DNA of 64,000 nucleotides from Vibrio gallaecicus. GTDB taxonomy: Bacteria; Pseudomonadota; Gammaproteobacteria; Enterobacterales; Vibrionaceae. Positions 43,285-53,291 of this stretch are shown here, piece by piece. Position 1 is the stretch's first letter. Every line of letters begins with the position of its first letter. The notes under the pieces are model-generated. The model made no database searches. It was not told the origin of the DNA and saw only the letters and a program-made list of their open reading frames with translations. Location: the NCBI RefSeq assembly GCF_024347495.1, contig NZ_AP025491.1:744001-808000 (forward strand), read 5' to 3'. Both the position numbers and the translations under genes were made by a program.

Positions 43285-44985
43285 TTATGAACTTAATCGG
43301 TTCAATTCTGGCTTAACCCACACTTGGCTAAAATCAAACCAGCCAAGCGCATTACACTTAGCATTTTGCAACGTACCACACTGATCTTTATTTACACCCA
43401 GCCAACAGTGAAACATAGGAATTAGCTGATAACTATTAACTAGCTGCTTGCCTAGTTGTCTAGCTGGAAATGCATCATGCTCACCGGCTCGCCATTGATC
43501 AACTAACTGGCACCACTGGTCAAAATCATCCAAAGGGCTCAATAATTCAATGTCGCTGTAATCCATCAACCAGCCAGCAAGCGCATCATCACGGTTATTC
43601 GATATACCCATTGGCTTTATCCAAACATCCACATTTTCAGGTTCTGGAAGGGTGTGATCATAAGTGATGAATTCAACTGCCACACCGTATGATTTCAATA
43701 CTTTGGCAATTGCTTTCGCCAAAATTGGAAACATTGGATGCTGGAAGTGGTAAGCAACTGTGATCTGTTTGTTGTTAGTTGGCGGCGCTTCCACTGGGCT
43801 TAATTTAATATCATACCAACCTGGTTTTAAGCCATAAGCATGCAGTACACCTAAATCGATAACTTTTTCTTTAGGAATGTGCGCAAATAGGTCAGATGCG
43901 TTTAGTGCATTGGATAAGAAGATTGCCCATCGTGGATCGGTCGCAATACCAGATCTTCGATTAAGCAATAAATAGGTACAACCTGGATCAAGCTCGACTT
44001 CATCACTCTCCCCTCTATCTGCCATTACTGGCTTAGACAAGCTTGGATAAACCATAGAAGAGTAGGCTTCATCGACAACCCATACTTCCACTCGGTCAAC
44101 TAAAGGTCTAAAGCCAAAGTAACCATCAAAAGCATGCAGAACGAGGCGCTTTTCATTATTAGCTTCAATTCTATACGGTCCAGTACCTATCGGTTTAAGA
44201 TCATAGTCTTCGCCACGTAAACTTTGAGGTAAAGTAATTTTGGCACTTGATTCAGTTAAAGCTAATGGGAAATGTTTATCAGGGCGGGTTAAAAATACAT
44301 CTACAACCCAGTTTTCTGAAGAGGTCACATCTTTAATGTGCGAAAACATGTTCAGAGACTCTAAAGCCAGAAGATTAACCACTACATGCTCAGTTAAAAG
44401 CGGTTCACCATTATGGAATCGAACCCCTGGTCTAAGGTAAAAACGCCAGTGAGTATCAGACACTGATTGCCATGTGTGCGCAAGATCTGGCTGTAATTTG
44501 TCATGATCATCAAGGCGAGTTAAACCGCTGAATACCTGACAAGCTATATGCTGCTCTGAGCGGCGCATAGATTTGGATGGGTTTAACATTGAAAGAGGTC
44601 GATAATAAGGCAAGCGAATCACCTGCTCCCCCTCTTGATATTGAACGCCTAAATAACGTTGGATAACTTGCGTTAGTTTCCCTGCATCACTATCTAATAC
44701 TGTCAGTGCTTGACCAATTTTGCCTTCTTCCAAGTAACGTCGAGCAAGGTTTTCGCTAACATCATTACGGTTTTGCTTGAAGTTAAGTTTAGATAACTTC
44801 CCTCGCCCAGCAGCAGGATGCCACTCAATCCAACCTTCCTCTTCTAACTTATTGAGGACGATTCTCGCGTTTCGGCGTGTACAACATAAAACATCCGTAA
44901 TTTCTTCAAGCTGGATGTCTGTATCTTTACCATCGCAATGTTTGAATAGCGTTTCGAATTGAACGCGGAGTCTTGGGCTGCTCAT
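43285..44985 (-). CDS. SgrR-family transcriptional regulator (HTH + solute-binding domain)
   Basis: 566 residues, like E. coli SgrR (551). The N-terminal SgrR-type HTH (about 1-115) contains DVLCCTRRNARIVLNKLEEEGWIEW. From about 165 an SBP_bac_5-like domain follows (HWRFYLRPGVRFHNGEPLL, LKPIGTGPYRI). In E. coli, SgrR senses phosphosugar stress and activates the sRNA SgrS. Here I found no SgrS-like RNA, and the downstream partner is an EamA exporter, so the regulon may differ. Confidence 0.82.
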   Translation of the reverse strand: MSSPRLRVQFETLFKHCDGKDTDIQLEEITDVLCCTRRNARIVLNKLEEEGWIEWHPAAGRGKLSKLNFKQNRNDVSENLARRYLEEGKIGQALTVLDSDAGKLTQVIQRYLGVQYQEGEQVIRLPYYRPLSMLNPSKSMRRSEQHIACQVFSGLTRLDDHDKLQPDLAHTWQSVSDTHWRFYLRPGVRFHNGEPLLTEHVVVNLLALESLNMFSHIKDVTSSENWVVDVFLTRPDKHFPLALTESSAKITLPQSLRGEDYDLKPIGTGPYRIEANNEKRLVLHAFDGYFGFRPLVDRVEVWVVDEAYSSMVYPSLSKPVMADRGESDEVELDPGCTYLLLNRRSGIATDPRWAIFLSNALNASDLFAHIPKEKVIDLGVLHAYGLKPGWYDIKLSPVEAPPTNNKQITVAYHFQHPMFPILAKAIAKVLKSYGVAVEFITYDHTLPEPENVDVWIKPMGISNNRDDALAGWLMDYSDIELLSPLDDFDQWCQLVDQWRAGEHDAFPARQLGKQLVNSYQLIPMFHCWLGVNKDQCGTLQNAKCNALGWFDFSQVWVKPELNRLSS

Positions 44986-45086
44986 AAAGAGGAAATCTTA
45001 TATAACTGAAGTTATTTACAGTTTCCTCATTTTCTTAACGGAGATCAATCATACAAAGCACGATTAACAAAAACTTTTCAAATCTA

Positions 45087-45320
45087 TCAGATAATTGCGC
45101 AGCACAATTCAGCAGAAACCTGGTTTAGTTGTTGTTCATTATCAAGTTTAATTGACCATTTACACTCTGAACCATTGGCCGATATTACATTTGCCCCATT
45201 GCCAATTAACTGTATAGAATCAACCTGAGCCTGTAAGGTGACCCTATGCTCTCCTTCAAGTCGAACGACAAGTTCATGCGCAGTGACGATGATTTTTCCG
45301 CTTTTAAAAGTAATAACCAT
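45087..45320 (-). CDS. DUF3389-like small protein
   Basis: 77 residues beginning MVITFKSGKIIVTAHELVVRL, with SANGSECKWSIKLDNEQQL in the C-terminal half. It predicts a small all-beta fold. The pattern fits what I recall of DUF3389, a short family of Vibrionaceae; that recall is not certain. Located between SgrR and a thioesterase on the same strand. Function unknown. Confidence 0.55.
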   Translation of the reverse strand: MVITFKSGKIIVTAHELVVRLEGEHRVTLQAQVDSIQLIGNGANVISANGSECKWSIKLDNEQQLNQVSAELCCAII

Positions 45321-45426
45321 ATACTGCCTACTTAATATATCTTCTTGATGTTCGGGTGCTTTCGCTCGATCAGACCTACTAACCTGTGTTGTAAAGCACT
45401 GGCACTAGTTAATCGATTTAACCCTC

Positions 45427-45861
45427 TCATTGATTAACTTTCTTATGCTTCTTAACCGCAATGGTTAATCGGCTGGTACAAACTAACCTTTTTCGTTCAT
45501 CAGTAATATTGATTTGCCATACTTGAGTAGAGGCGCCTAAATGAACAGGCTCTGCCGTTCCAATCACATGCCCTTCACGCATTGCTCGAATGTGGTTAGC
45601 GTTAATATCTAAACCCACACAGTAGTAATCTTCACTTACGCAAAAGTTTGCAGCTAAAGAACCTAATGTTTCAGCCAGTACAACAGAAGCGCCACCATGC
45701 AACATACCGAGAGGTTGATGAGTGAAATGGCATACAGGCATAGTTGCAACTAAGGAATTGTCGTTCACTTCTGTATAAATAATATTGAGGTGCTCAATCA
45801 AAGTATTTTTTGATGTGGCGTTTAATGTTTCTAGATCGACTTCTTTTTTCCAAATGCTCAC
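45427..45861 (-). CDS. Hotdog-fold thioesterase, MenI/YdiI-like
   Basis: 144 residues, PaaI/YdiI size. The catalytic region LGMLHGGASVVLAETLGS has His55 and Glu64, the conserved acid of hotdog thioesterases of this branch, followed by GLDINANHIRA. It would hydrolyse acyl-CoA such as 1,4-dihydroxy-2-naphthoyl-CoA (menaquinone pathway) or benzoyl-type thioesters. No men genes are near, so the substrate is an inference. Monocistronic. Confidence 0.8.
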   Translation of the reverse strand: MSIWKKEVDLETLNATSKNTLIEHLNIIYTEVNDNSLVATMPVCHFTHQPLGMLHGGASVVLAETLGSLAANFCVSEDYYCVGLDINANHIRAMREGHVIGTAEPVHLGASTQVWQINITDERKRLVCTSRLTIAVKKHKKVNQ

Positions 45862-45988
45862 GTTTAATCCTCAATTAAAATTTACGCATTATTAGTGCTA
45901 TTTATCGTTCAGATACTATGAAGAAGTTTTCGGAATGATGTAAGTTAATGTTAACATGCAAAAAAAACTTATAACACGAGGATGTTTT

Positions 45989-46777
45989 ATGACGTCATGG
46001 ATGAAGGTGGCTTCTCTTGTCACTTTAGCAGGCTTAACAGCATGTAGTGCATCACCTACTGGTCGCAATCAATTACTGCTTTTCTCAGATCAGGATATGT
46101 CACAGCTAGGTGCTCAATCTTTTGAACAAATGAAAGCAGAACAGCCAATAAGTAAGGATGCAAAAACCAACCAGTACGTTCAATGCGTTGCAAATAGCAT
46201 CACACGACATATCCCTAAACAAGGATTCAGTGAGTGGGAAGTCGTGGTTTTTGAGAGTGATCAAGTCAATGCCTTTGCTTTACCTGGTGGTAAAATTGGT
46301 GTTTATACTGGCTTACTTAAAGTCGCAGTAAATGAAGATCAGCTAGCAACCGTAATTGGTCATGAAATTGCTCACGTAATTGCTGACCACAGTAATGAAC
46401 GTCTGTCTCAATCTCAACTAGCGAATACTGGACTTCAAATTACTAATGTGGCGATTGGTGCTTCTGAATACAGCCAATACCAAGGTATGACAATGGCAGC
46501 ACTGGGTTTAGGGGTTCAATATGGGGTTATTTTACCTTATGGAAGAACTCAAGAATCTGAAGCAGATATTGTAGGATTAGACTATATGGCGAAAGCCGGG
46601 TTTGATCCGAGACAGAGCGTTAACCTATGGCAGAACATGGCAAAAGCTTCAGGTGGCAACCAACCGCCAGAATTGCTATCAACGCATCCTTCTCATGATA
46701 CTCGTATCAAAGACTTGCAAGCTACCATAAAAACGCTACCTAGCTATGGAGCGACCAAGCCTAATTGCAAAGCTTAA
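45989..46777 (+). CDS. M48-family metalloprotease lipoprotein (LoiP-like)
   Basis: 262 residues from ATG 45989, chosen because GAGGA sits 6 nt before it and the signal peptide starts there; the frame opens 33 bp earlier. Lipobox LTAC (Cys19), then the metalloprotease core with zinc motif HEIAH (His125-Glu126-xx-His129) and a third ligand region, ESEADIVG. The size and layout match LoiP/YcaL of E. coli, which act on outer-membrane proteins in the periplasm. Monocistronic with a strong terminator. Confidence 0.88.
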   Translation: MTSWMKVASLVTLAGLTACSASPTGRNQLLLFSDQDMSQLGAQSFEQMKAEQPISKDAKTNQYVQCVANSITRHIPKQGFSEWEVVVFESDQVNAFALPGGKIGVYTGLLKVAVNEDQLATVIGHEIAHVIADHSNERLSQSQLANTGLQITNVAIGASEYSQYQGMTMAALGLGVQYGVILPYGRTQESEADIVGLDYMAKAGFDPRQSVNLWQNMAKASGGNQPPELLSTHPSHDTRIKDLQATIKTLPSYGATKPNCKA

Positions 46778-46792
46778 TGGTAAGATCCAAAT

Positions 46793-46826
46793 AAAAACGA
46801 ACGGTTCTAGCCGTTCGTTTTTTTAA
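46793..46826. terminator. Terminator between the M48 and site-2 protease genes
   Basis: AAAAACGAACGG-TTCTAG-CCGTTCGTTTTTTT, symmetrical, serving two convergent genes. Confidence 0.9.
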
Positions 46827-46850
46827 GAATAAATAATGGTCTATTTAGAT

Positions 46851-47933
46851 TTACGTCCCCAAGATTTGCAGCGGCAAACTCAACAACTCATCACCCGCCG
46901 AGGCAAAATACCAGATAATGCCTATAAGACTACTTACTAAGCCTACATACCAAGCAAAGGAAAACAGTTGCCCATACTTGTCTAAAGGAAGTAAATGACT
47001 ATGATGCCTACCTCTCCACTCGATAAGAATTTCCACGCTGCCCATTATAAGTAAGAAGCCAAATAGCGTTAAGTTCATTTGGTAACTGATCACCACACCA
47101 GCAATTGCAGCAGCAACACACAATACAATTCCCAGCATGCTATTCATTGAAAAGCTGATACTTTTTAATACATGCCCACCATCTAAAGGAAGAATGGGCA
47201 GCAAGTTGAACAAATTCAATAAAGCATTAAAAACAGCAAGCCCTGCAAAGAACATCTCACCTGTTACCCAGTACAATACCGTGAAGATGATAGATAGAAT
47301 TAATCCAAAGAATGGACCCATGATGGAGATAACAACATCTTGCCAACGCGTATTAATTTTCTCATCTGAAAGAGCTAGTCCGCCTAAAAATGGAATTAAA
47401 TAGATCCCTTTTGTTTTCATCCCGAAATACTTCATGGCACGAATGTGACCATATTCGTGAAACATCAAACAAGCTATGAGTGCGAGGGCAAATTGAATTG
47501 AGAATAACCATGAATACGCAGCTAAACTAGCTGAAGCCAAGACGACTTTAATCAGTTTTGCACTTTTTAATGCTTTCATGCCCAGAGAAACCAAACCAAT
47601 TAAACTAAAGCGCTTTTCAGCCTTAGGTGCCACAAATGGTTTTTGCTGTTCGATATCTTTGGTATCTCTAGTACCACTAGCCATTACCTCATCATTAGCA
47701 GTTACACGGTAACCTAAATGAAAGGGCTGCCAATTTACTTCAACACTTACTTGGCAATGAATCTCTTTTTCATCTGCTTTAAGCACAAAAGTATGCGCTC
47801 TCTCTTTATTTGAATCTGAATGCGCATCCAATTGAGAAACTAACGTATTGTTCCAAAACAATTGTTGCCAACCAGCCATCGAACCTTCTAAGCGTAATGG
47901 TTTGCCAAGAAATTCTATTGCGAGTAATTCCAA
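46851..47933 (-). CDS. Site-2 protease family (M50) membrane protein
   Basis: 360 residues. A soluble N-terminal domain (about 1-105) precedes about six membrane helices. Zinc motif HEYGH (159-163) and the second motif NLLPILPLDGGH (Asp251) give the full metal-binding set. Site-2 proteases cut membrane-bound regulators or small peptides within the bilayer. The N-terminal domain has no PDZ, and I cannot name it. Substrate unknown. Confidence 0.82.
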   Translation of the reverse strand: MELLAIEFLGKPLRLEGSMAGWQQLFWNNTLVSQLDAHSDSNKERAHTFVLKADEKEIHCQVSVEVNWQPFHLGYRVTANDEVMASGTRDTKDIEQQKPFVAPKAEKRFSLIGLVSLGMKALKSAKLIKVVLASASLAAYSWLFSIQFALALIACLMFHEYGHIRAMKYFGMKTKGIYLIPFLGGLALSDEKINTRWQDVVISIMGPFFGLILSIIFTVLYWVTGEMFFAGLAVFNALLNLFNLLPILPLDGGHVLKSISFSMNSMLGIVLCVAAAIAGVVISYQMNLTLFGFLLIMGSVEILIEWRGRHHSHLLPLDKYGQLFSFAWYVGLVSSLIGIIWYFASAGDELLSLPLQILGT

Positions 47934-48288
47934 ATTTTCTTTCCAATGTTGTTCGAATAAGTGGAATCACATTATGCCGATTAGTTTTTTCAAGGTAAAC
48001 AGAAACAAAGGTGTTACAAAATAAGCAACTGAACACTAATTAATCAGCAAAGTAACACAACAAGTCTGGTCACACCTCCAACCACACATAAATCATTGAT
48101 AATTTGAATATAATTAGTGTTAAAGTCCCGCCCCCCTAAAAACATAACTTCACAAAATATCTCTCCACTCTTTGACTTTTAATAAAATGTTGAATTAACA
48201 TATCATTTACAAATGAGTAACTTTAATAAATGTGCTCTATGTGTTTTCAATAATAAGAATGAGATTTGATGCCCTAGGAGGGTCAAGG
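47934..48288. other. Regulatory interval upstream of fadL, 355 bp
   Basis: No gene. Holds a FadR-like operator (48065-48081) and a C-rich stretch CCCGCCCCCC near 48127. The fadL 5' untranslated region probably covers part of it. Confidence 0.5.
48065..48081 (+). promoter_or_regulatory. FadR-like operator
   Basis: CTGGTCACACCT matches the FadR core CTGGTCCGACCT at 10 of 12 positions. It lies about 210 bp before the fadL start. FadR control of fadL is established in enteric bacteria and vibrios. Confidence 0.45.
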
Positions 48289-49542
48289 ATGAAAACAGTA
48301 CAACGCTCTCTCGTTTCCCTATCCGTATTATTTGCTTGCAATACACTCGCTGCTGGCTTCCAAGTAGCCGAACACTCAGCTTCAGGTCTTGGACGTGCAT
48401 TTTCTGGTGAAGGCGCAGTAGCAGACAATGCAAGTGTACTTGCACGAAACCCAGCTGCGATGACTTTATTTGATACTGCACAATTTTCAGGTGCGCTATC
48501 TATTGTTGATCCTGAAGTGGATATCACGCAGACAAAAATCAATGATAATGACTTTAACCAAACATCAAGTGATGTCGCACCTATGCAATTTGTCCCTGCG
48601 GCATATTACATCAGCCCTATTAATGATTCTTGGGCATGGGGTATTGGTATGTTTACCGCCTACGGCGTAGCAACCGATTACCCTGATGACATATTTGCAG
48701 GCGATTTAGCCGGTGATACCTCACTTGTTTCGGTTAACTTGAATCCAAGCATAGCTTATCGTCTTAATGAGAGTTTTAGTATTGGTGCAGGTCTTAACCT
48801 TGTATATGCAGAAGCTGAATTAAACCGACACAAAGGCAGCCTTCCTTTGAGTGGCTCTGCCAGTGACAAGCTTATTTCAATGACGGGTGAGACGTTTGCT
48901 TTTGGTTGGAACGTAGGTGGCTTGTACGAACTTGATGAAAACAATCGATTTGGTATTGGTTATCGTTCTGCTGTCGACCTTGATTTTGATGATGGCGAAT
49001 TTACTGACTACTATGGCGGAATCATTTCTGATCCTTCTAAAAGCCAAACCACTGGTCGATTAGAAATTAGCTTGCCTTCCATTTTAGAGTTATCAGCATT
49101 CCACCAATTGAATGACCAATGGGCAGTTCACTACGGCTGGCAACTGACTAACTGGAGCACCTTTGAAGAACTCAAAGCCACATCACCTGACTGTAATGGT
49201 GGTGTGTGTTTCCTTAAAGAAGAACACTATGACGATAACCAACGTTGGTCTGTAGGCGGTACCTACACAATTAATACTGAATGGACAATCCGCGCGGGTT
49301 TGGCTTATGACGAACAAGCTGGTGAAGCGACGTTGAGTATTCCTGATAGCGATCGTTACTGGTATTCAGCAGGTCTTACCTACACGGTTTCTGAAAACAT
49401 GACTCTCGATGCTGCATTTGCATTAGTTCAAAGTAAGAGTGGTTCATTTACAGAAACAGACGCTGCTGGGCAAAAGTTAACCTTTGAATCTGAAGCTGTT
49501 GCTTACTTATCGGCAATTCAACTTAACTACACATTCAACTAA
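48289..49542 (+). CDS. fadL: Long-chain fatty acid outer-membrane transporter FadL
   Basis: 417 residues from ATG 48289, which has AGGAGG 7 nt upstream; an earlier in-frame start adds 19 residues without a signal. Signal peptide to about 22 (NTLAAG). The mature N-terminus GFQVAEHSASGLGRAFSGEG...DNASVLARNPAAM is the FadL hatch signature, with NPA conserved. A 14-strand barrel ends in LNYTFN. It moves fatty acids across the outer membrane. It lies 19 bp upstream of volA, which releases fatty acids from lysophospholipids at the surface, so the two work together. Confidence 0.92.
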   Translation: MKTVQRSLVSLSVLFACNTLAAGFQVAEHSASGLGRAFSGEGAVADNASVLARNPAAMTLFDTAQFSGALSIVDPEVDITQTKINDNDFNQTSSDVAPMQFVPAAYYISPINDSWAWGIGMFTAYGVATDYPDDIFAGDLAGDTSLVSVNLNPSIAYRLNESFSIGAGLNLVYAEAELNRHKGSLPLSGSASDKLISMTGETFAFGWNVGGLYELDENNRFGIGYRSAVDLDFDDGEFTDYYGGIISDPSKSQTTGRLEISLPSILELSAFHQLNDQWAVHYGWQLTNWSTFEELKATSPDCNGGVCFLKEEHYDDNQRWSVGGTYTINTEWTIRAGLAYDEQAGEATLSIPDSDRYWYSAGLTYTVSENMTLDAAFALVQSKSGSFTETDAAGQKLTFESEAVAYLSAIQLNYTFN

Positions 49543-49561
49543 GTTATCGGGAAAACATAAA

Positions 49562-52093
49562 ATGAATAATAAATTTTCTTTATCTCTAGTATGCTCCGCT
49601 TTGTTACTTGCAGGTTGTGGTGACAACAGCGGAAGTAGTGGCACTTCAACGAGTGCACCGTATTCTGATGCCATTAATGAATCGCTTGCACGCAGTTCAT
49701 CAATCAATTTCAACCTATTAGGAAGCGATGCAGACGTTCCTTTGCCGTCATTTCTTTTATTTGATACTAGCGACCATACTCTAAACATTCCTTTAAGTTC
49801 TTCTTCTACTGGTCAGCTTAATGACCCTATGGTGGCAATGGGTGAAGCCGATGGTTGGAGTACTATCATGCCATTCACCATTAACACTAACTTGCCAAGT
49901 GATAGAACACTAAAAAATGATGTAGTGATGATGGGTACAATTCCATTTAGTGCTCACTTGAATAGTGGTGTAAAAGTTGCAAAAGTAGATGTTGACCTGA
50001 GTACGGGCGTGATGTCTAACTTTACTGCTCTTACAGCAGGGGTTGATTACTTGGTTGCTTCAAGTGATTTCAAAACCATTCAAGTATTACCTCTTAAAGG
50101 TTTGGAGCCAGGTTCTGATTATATTTACGCATTAACTGATTCGATTATGGACAGTGAAGATGAATCACTAGGTACTTCTAAGTCCTATGCTTCATTAAAA
50201 ACCACTGATATTGATCAAGCCGGATCGCTAGATCTTCCGCAAAAAGTCATCCACCAAGTTGAAGCTCTATTTGCTGGGTATGGTCAAGTAACCAGTTCAG
50301 ATGACATTATCTATTCTTCATGGTTTACCACAGCATCTGCAGGTAACGTGATGAACGGTACTAAAGCCGCGATAGCTCAAACTGTTATGCCAAACGTAGC
50401 GCCTTCGGACATCTGGAAGAACCTCGCGAACCCGAATAATCTTTCTGCCGCTACTTTAGATAGCTTGTATAGCACGGCAGTTTCAAGCACCGTTCAAGAT
50501 TTTGCAACCGCGGTTAAAAATGACGAGATGTTTACGACTGCTTTTAGCCAAGATTCAGCCGATAAGCTGGCAACAGCTTACGATACAAACTTTGCAGACC
50601 CTAACATCGCTTCTATTCAGGTTTATCGCGGCACCGTTGAGTTGCCGTATTTCTTATCTGATTCTTTAGAAGACGACGCTTGGAAGAAAACGCCATGGCG
50701 CAGCGCGATGCCTAGTGTGCTAACGATTTTAAGCACGCTAAGTTCAGGAAGCGACAGTGACAAAGTGGCGATCGCGACTCAACTTGCAGGCTTAGGTATT
50801 ACCGACCCTGCAACTCAGCTCTATGATCCTGAGTACCAAAAATTATTAATTGGTGAGAAGCTAACACTTGCTAATGGCGACCAACTTGATAGCGCTCGTA
50901 TCATGACGAAATACAGTGCAGTACCGCAAGTTCGCGCTGTGAAATCTGTACCTTTCATTATGTTTGTACCTGAAGGTGCAGCTATTGATAGCAATTTACC
51001 GATTCTGCAATATCAACATGGTATTACCAATATTAAAGAAAGTGCTTACGCATTTGCGATGCAGCATATTGGTGGTGCAATGTCTGGCGCAGCGCCGTTT
51101 AAACCTTATGCTGTGATAGCAATTGACCAACCACTACATGGTGAACGCCAATTAAGCCCTAAAGTTGTGACTACTCCATCAAACGCGACGGTATACATGA
51201 ATCTTGAATACCTACCGGTTGCTCGTGACAACATTAGACAGAGTGCAATTGATGGCTTAGGTCTTCGTTATGCCTTAAATATGGCTTCTGACGCGGCATT
51301 CAATAACCTTGATAAAACCAATGTCTCTTTATTTGGACATTCAATTGGAGCTATCACGGGCATCAGTTCGTATACTATAGGTAATACAACGCTTAACCCT
51401 GCTATCGATTCAATGTTCAGCTATACGAGCGCGACCTTGTCAAATCCAGGGGGTGGTATAGCTCCATTCTTGCTGAACTCAGGAACTTTCTCTCCTGATA
51501 TTAAGCACACTGTTAGTATTTCAGGTGTTCCTGCTTACAGAACTCACTACACCACTAATTGCTATACGCAAGATATAAGTGGTGGTGACTGCTTTACTGC
51601 TTACTACACAACTATAAGTGATGACTCAGCATCTGCAGAAGAGAAAGGAGTTAAAGCAACTATTGATTCAACTCTTTCTTCATTCACTTTTGCCGCTCAA
51701 ACCGTGCTCGATAATGTAGACCCATTCAATATTGCTTCGACAACAACAGGACCTGTTCTTGGTATTCAAGCCGCTAACGATCAAACGATTCCCAACTCTG
51801 TAGCGACCGTACCAACAGCAGGCACTGAGCCACTGTTTAACAAGCTGTCACTAGTGAATACTGCACGTGATGCAAGCGGTCAAAAAGTGGCGTCTTATTT
51901 TGATGCAGCTTCCTTTGCTGAGCACTCAACAGTAATCACGCCACAAAGTGTGAATGACGTAGCTGCAAACACTGAGATGACCTCGCAAATTGTTCAATTC
52001 ACTCTAACTCAAGGTAATGCAACAGGTACTTTGAACGTTGATGCTTCTCTACTTGATGCTTCTAAAAATGCACAAGTTTCTAACAACCCTTAA
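49562..52093 (+). CDS. volA: Surface lysophospholipase lipoprotein VolA
   Basis: 843 residues from ATG 49562. Signal peptide with lipobox LLAGC and a Gly/Ser-rich linker. The lipase fold has a nucleophile elbow GHSIG (Ser594) late in the chain, and PVLGIQAANDQTI and HST near the C-terminus may carry the Asp and His. In Vibrio cholerae, VolA is an outer-membrane surface lipoprotein that cleaves lysophosphatidylcholine, and its gene follows fadL, exactly as here. The released fatty acid would enter through FadL. The gap to fadL is 19 bp, so they form one operon. Confidence 0.9.
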   Translation: MNNKFSLSLVCSALLLAGCGDNSGSSGTSTSAPYSDAINESLARSSSINFNLLGSDADVPLPSFLLFDTSDHTLNIPLSSSSTGQLNDPMVAMGEADGWSTIMPFTINTNLPSDRTLKNDVVMMGTIPFSAHLNSGVKVAKVDVDLSTGVMSNFTALTAGVDYLVASSDFKTIQVLPLKGLEPGSDYIYALTDSIMDSEDESLGTSKSYASLKTTDIDQAGSLDLPQKVIHQVEALFAGYGQVTSSDDIIYSSWFTTASAGNVMNGTKAAIAQTVMPNVAPSDIWKNLANPNNLSAATLDSLYSTAVSSTVQDFATAVKNDEMFTTAFSQDSADKLATAYDTNFADPNIASIQVYRGTVELPYFLSDSLEDDAWKKTPWRSAMPSVLTILSTLSSGSDSDKVAIATQLAGLGITDPATQLYDPEYQKLLIGEKLTLANGDQLDSARIMTKYSAVPQVRAVKSVPFIMFVPEGAAIDSNLPILQYQHGITNIKESAYAFAMQHIGGAMSGAAPFKPYAVIAIDQPLHGERQLSPKVVTTPSNATVYMNLEYLPVARDNIRQSAIDGLGLRYALNMASDAAFNNLDKTNVSLFGHSIGAITGISSYTIGNTTLNPAIDSMFSYTSATLSNPGGGIAPFLLNSGTFSPDIKHTVSISGVPAYRTHYTTNCYTQDISGGDCFTAYYTTISDDSASAEEKGVKATIDSTLSSFTFAAQTVLDNVDPFNIASTTTGPVLGIQAANDQTIPNSVATVPTAGTEPLFNKLSLVNTARDASGQKVASYFDAASFAEHSTVITPQSVNDVAANTEMTSQIVQFTLTQGNATGTLNVDASLLDASKNAQVSNNP

Positions 52094-52406
52094 GCCTCTA
52101 TGAACCTTTAGGCTTCTAAGAAGCTTAAGGTTTCTAAGAGCACTTAGTCGCTTTTATTGAGAAGTCGAACGAACAAATGCCAGCTTAATCGCTGGCATTT
52201 TCATTCCTATTCACTGTTCTTTTTCTTCCAAATTCTATTATCTTTATCGATTTGCTCAGTTACTTAACCGTGTGTTTACCTACCACAATACAAATGTTTT
52301 ACTTCATCAAAATTAATCGGCACAGAATACCGTACGACCTCTTTCTTTCTTGCAAATAAAGTGGATAATAGCCGACTTATTAATACCTATTAAATGTGAG
52401 TCCATT
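52094..52406. other. Interval between volA and the PhnA-domain gene, 313 bp
   Basis: Contains imperfect repeats of AGGCTTCTAAG/AGGTTTCTAAG just after volA, then a terminator, then AT-rich promoter sequence. No gene seen. Confidence 0.5.
52175..52204 (+). terminator. Terminator of fadL-volA
   Basis: AAATGCCAGC-TTAATC-GCTGGCATTT followed by TCATTCC; a perfect 10-bp stem. Confidence 0.8.
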
Positions 52407-52964
52407 ATGTCTTCTGAAGCAACTATGCTAGAACGCTGCCAATCTAAATGTGAACTATGTGGTTCTGATTCTTCACTAACTGCATACGCAGTACCACCAC
52501 ATAGCCACGTAACTGTGGATCACGGCATCATGGTGTGTGATAAGTGCCTTGGTGAGATTGATGAGCCAAAAGATATTAACCATTGGCGTTGTCTAAATGA
52601 CAGCATGTGGAGCCAAGAAGCCCCAGTTCAAGTAACGGCTTGGCGTCAATTGACTCGTCTAAATGCTGAAAGCTGGGCTCAAGACCTTCTAGACATGATG
52701 TACCTTGAAGAAGAGACGTCAGTATGGGCACAAATCGGTATGTCTGCCGACGATAAACCTTTCGATGTGAATGGCGTTGAGCTTAAAAAAGGTGACGACG
52801 TAACAGTAATCAAAGATTTGCCAGTTAAAGGTACAAACCAAGTAATTAAGCAAGGTACTGTTATTCGCGGTATCAGTGTTGGTGATGATCCAAAGCTGGT
52901 TTCAGGTAAAACCAATGGCGGACAATCTATGTACGTTATTGCTGAATTCTGCCGTAAGAAATAA
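52407..52964 (+). CDS. PhnA-domain protein with an N-terminal zinc ribbon
   Basis: 185 residues from ATG 52407; the frame opens at 52350 but the extension has no ribosome site. N-terminal CQSKCELCGS and later MVCDKCLGE give two Cys-x2-Cys pairs. The last 70 residues (DVNGVELKKGDDVTVIKDLPVKGTN..., ending YVIAEFCRKK) are a PhnA/YjdM-type domain. A shorter family member lies at 55682-56011. Despite the old name, phosphonate metabolism has not been shown for most of these. Likely cytoplasmic, zinc-binding. Confidence 0.75.
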   Translation: MSSEATMLERCQSKCELCGSDSSLTAYAVPPHSHVTVDHGIMVCDKCLGEIDEPKDINHWRCLNDSMWSQEAPVQVTAWRQLTRLNAESWAQDLLDMMYLEEETSVWAQIGMSADDKPFDVNGVELKKGDDVTVIKDLPVKGTNQVIKQGTVIRGISVGDDPKLVSGKTNGGQSMYVIAEFCRKK

Positions 52965-53035
52965 TTTTTGCGTCTTAATTTACTGACTAAAATTTTCAGT
53001 AGATGAAATTAAACGAGTTGAAAAACTACGATTGT

Positions 53036-53063
53036 AAAAAGGCGCTATTAGAGCGCCTTTTTT
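53036..53063 (+). terminator. Terminator of the PhnA-domain gene
   Basis: AAAAAGGCGCT-ATTAG-AGCGCCTTTTTT, a strong symmetric terminator. Confidence 0.9.
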
Positions 53064-53147
53064 AATATTTGAACAAAATATATTGAGTTAAAACTGGTTA
53101 CTATTCACTCACCACAAGACCGTAATTCTATAAAAGAGAGTAACCTA

Positions 53148-53243
53148 CTAGCTAATCCCACTTGCCACTTTGTAATACACAATGCCAAATAAACCAGCAA
53201 ACACCAAAATAGTAATGAGTACTTTTAACCAAATAAACTTCAT
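53148..53243 (-). CDS. Small membrane protein, 31 aa
   Basis: ATG 53243 preceded by AGAGGTG at 5 nt. The product starts MKFIWLKVLITILVFAGLFG and is one membrane helix with basic residues at both ends. It probably shares a transcript with the zinc-knuckle gene 49 bp upstream. Function unknown. Confidence 0.6.
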   Translation of the reverse strand: MKFIWLKVLITILVFAGLFGIVYYKVASGIS

Positions 53244-53291
53244 TTTTTCACCTCTTAAATTATCACACCACAAGTGATTTCTATGCTAAAA

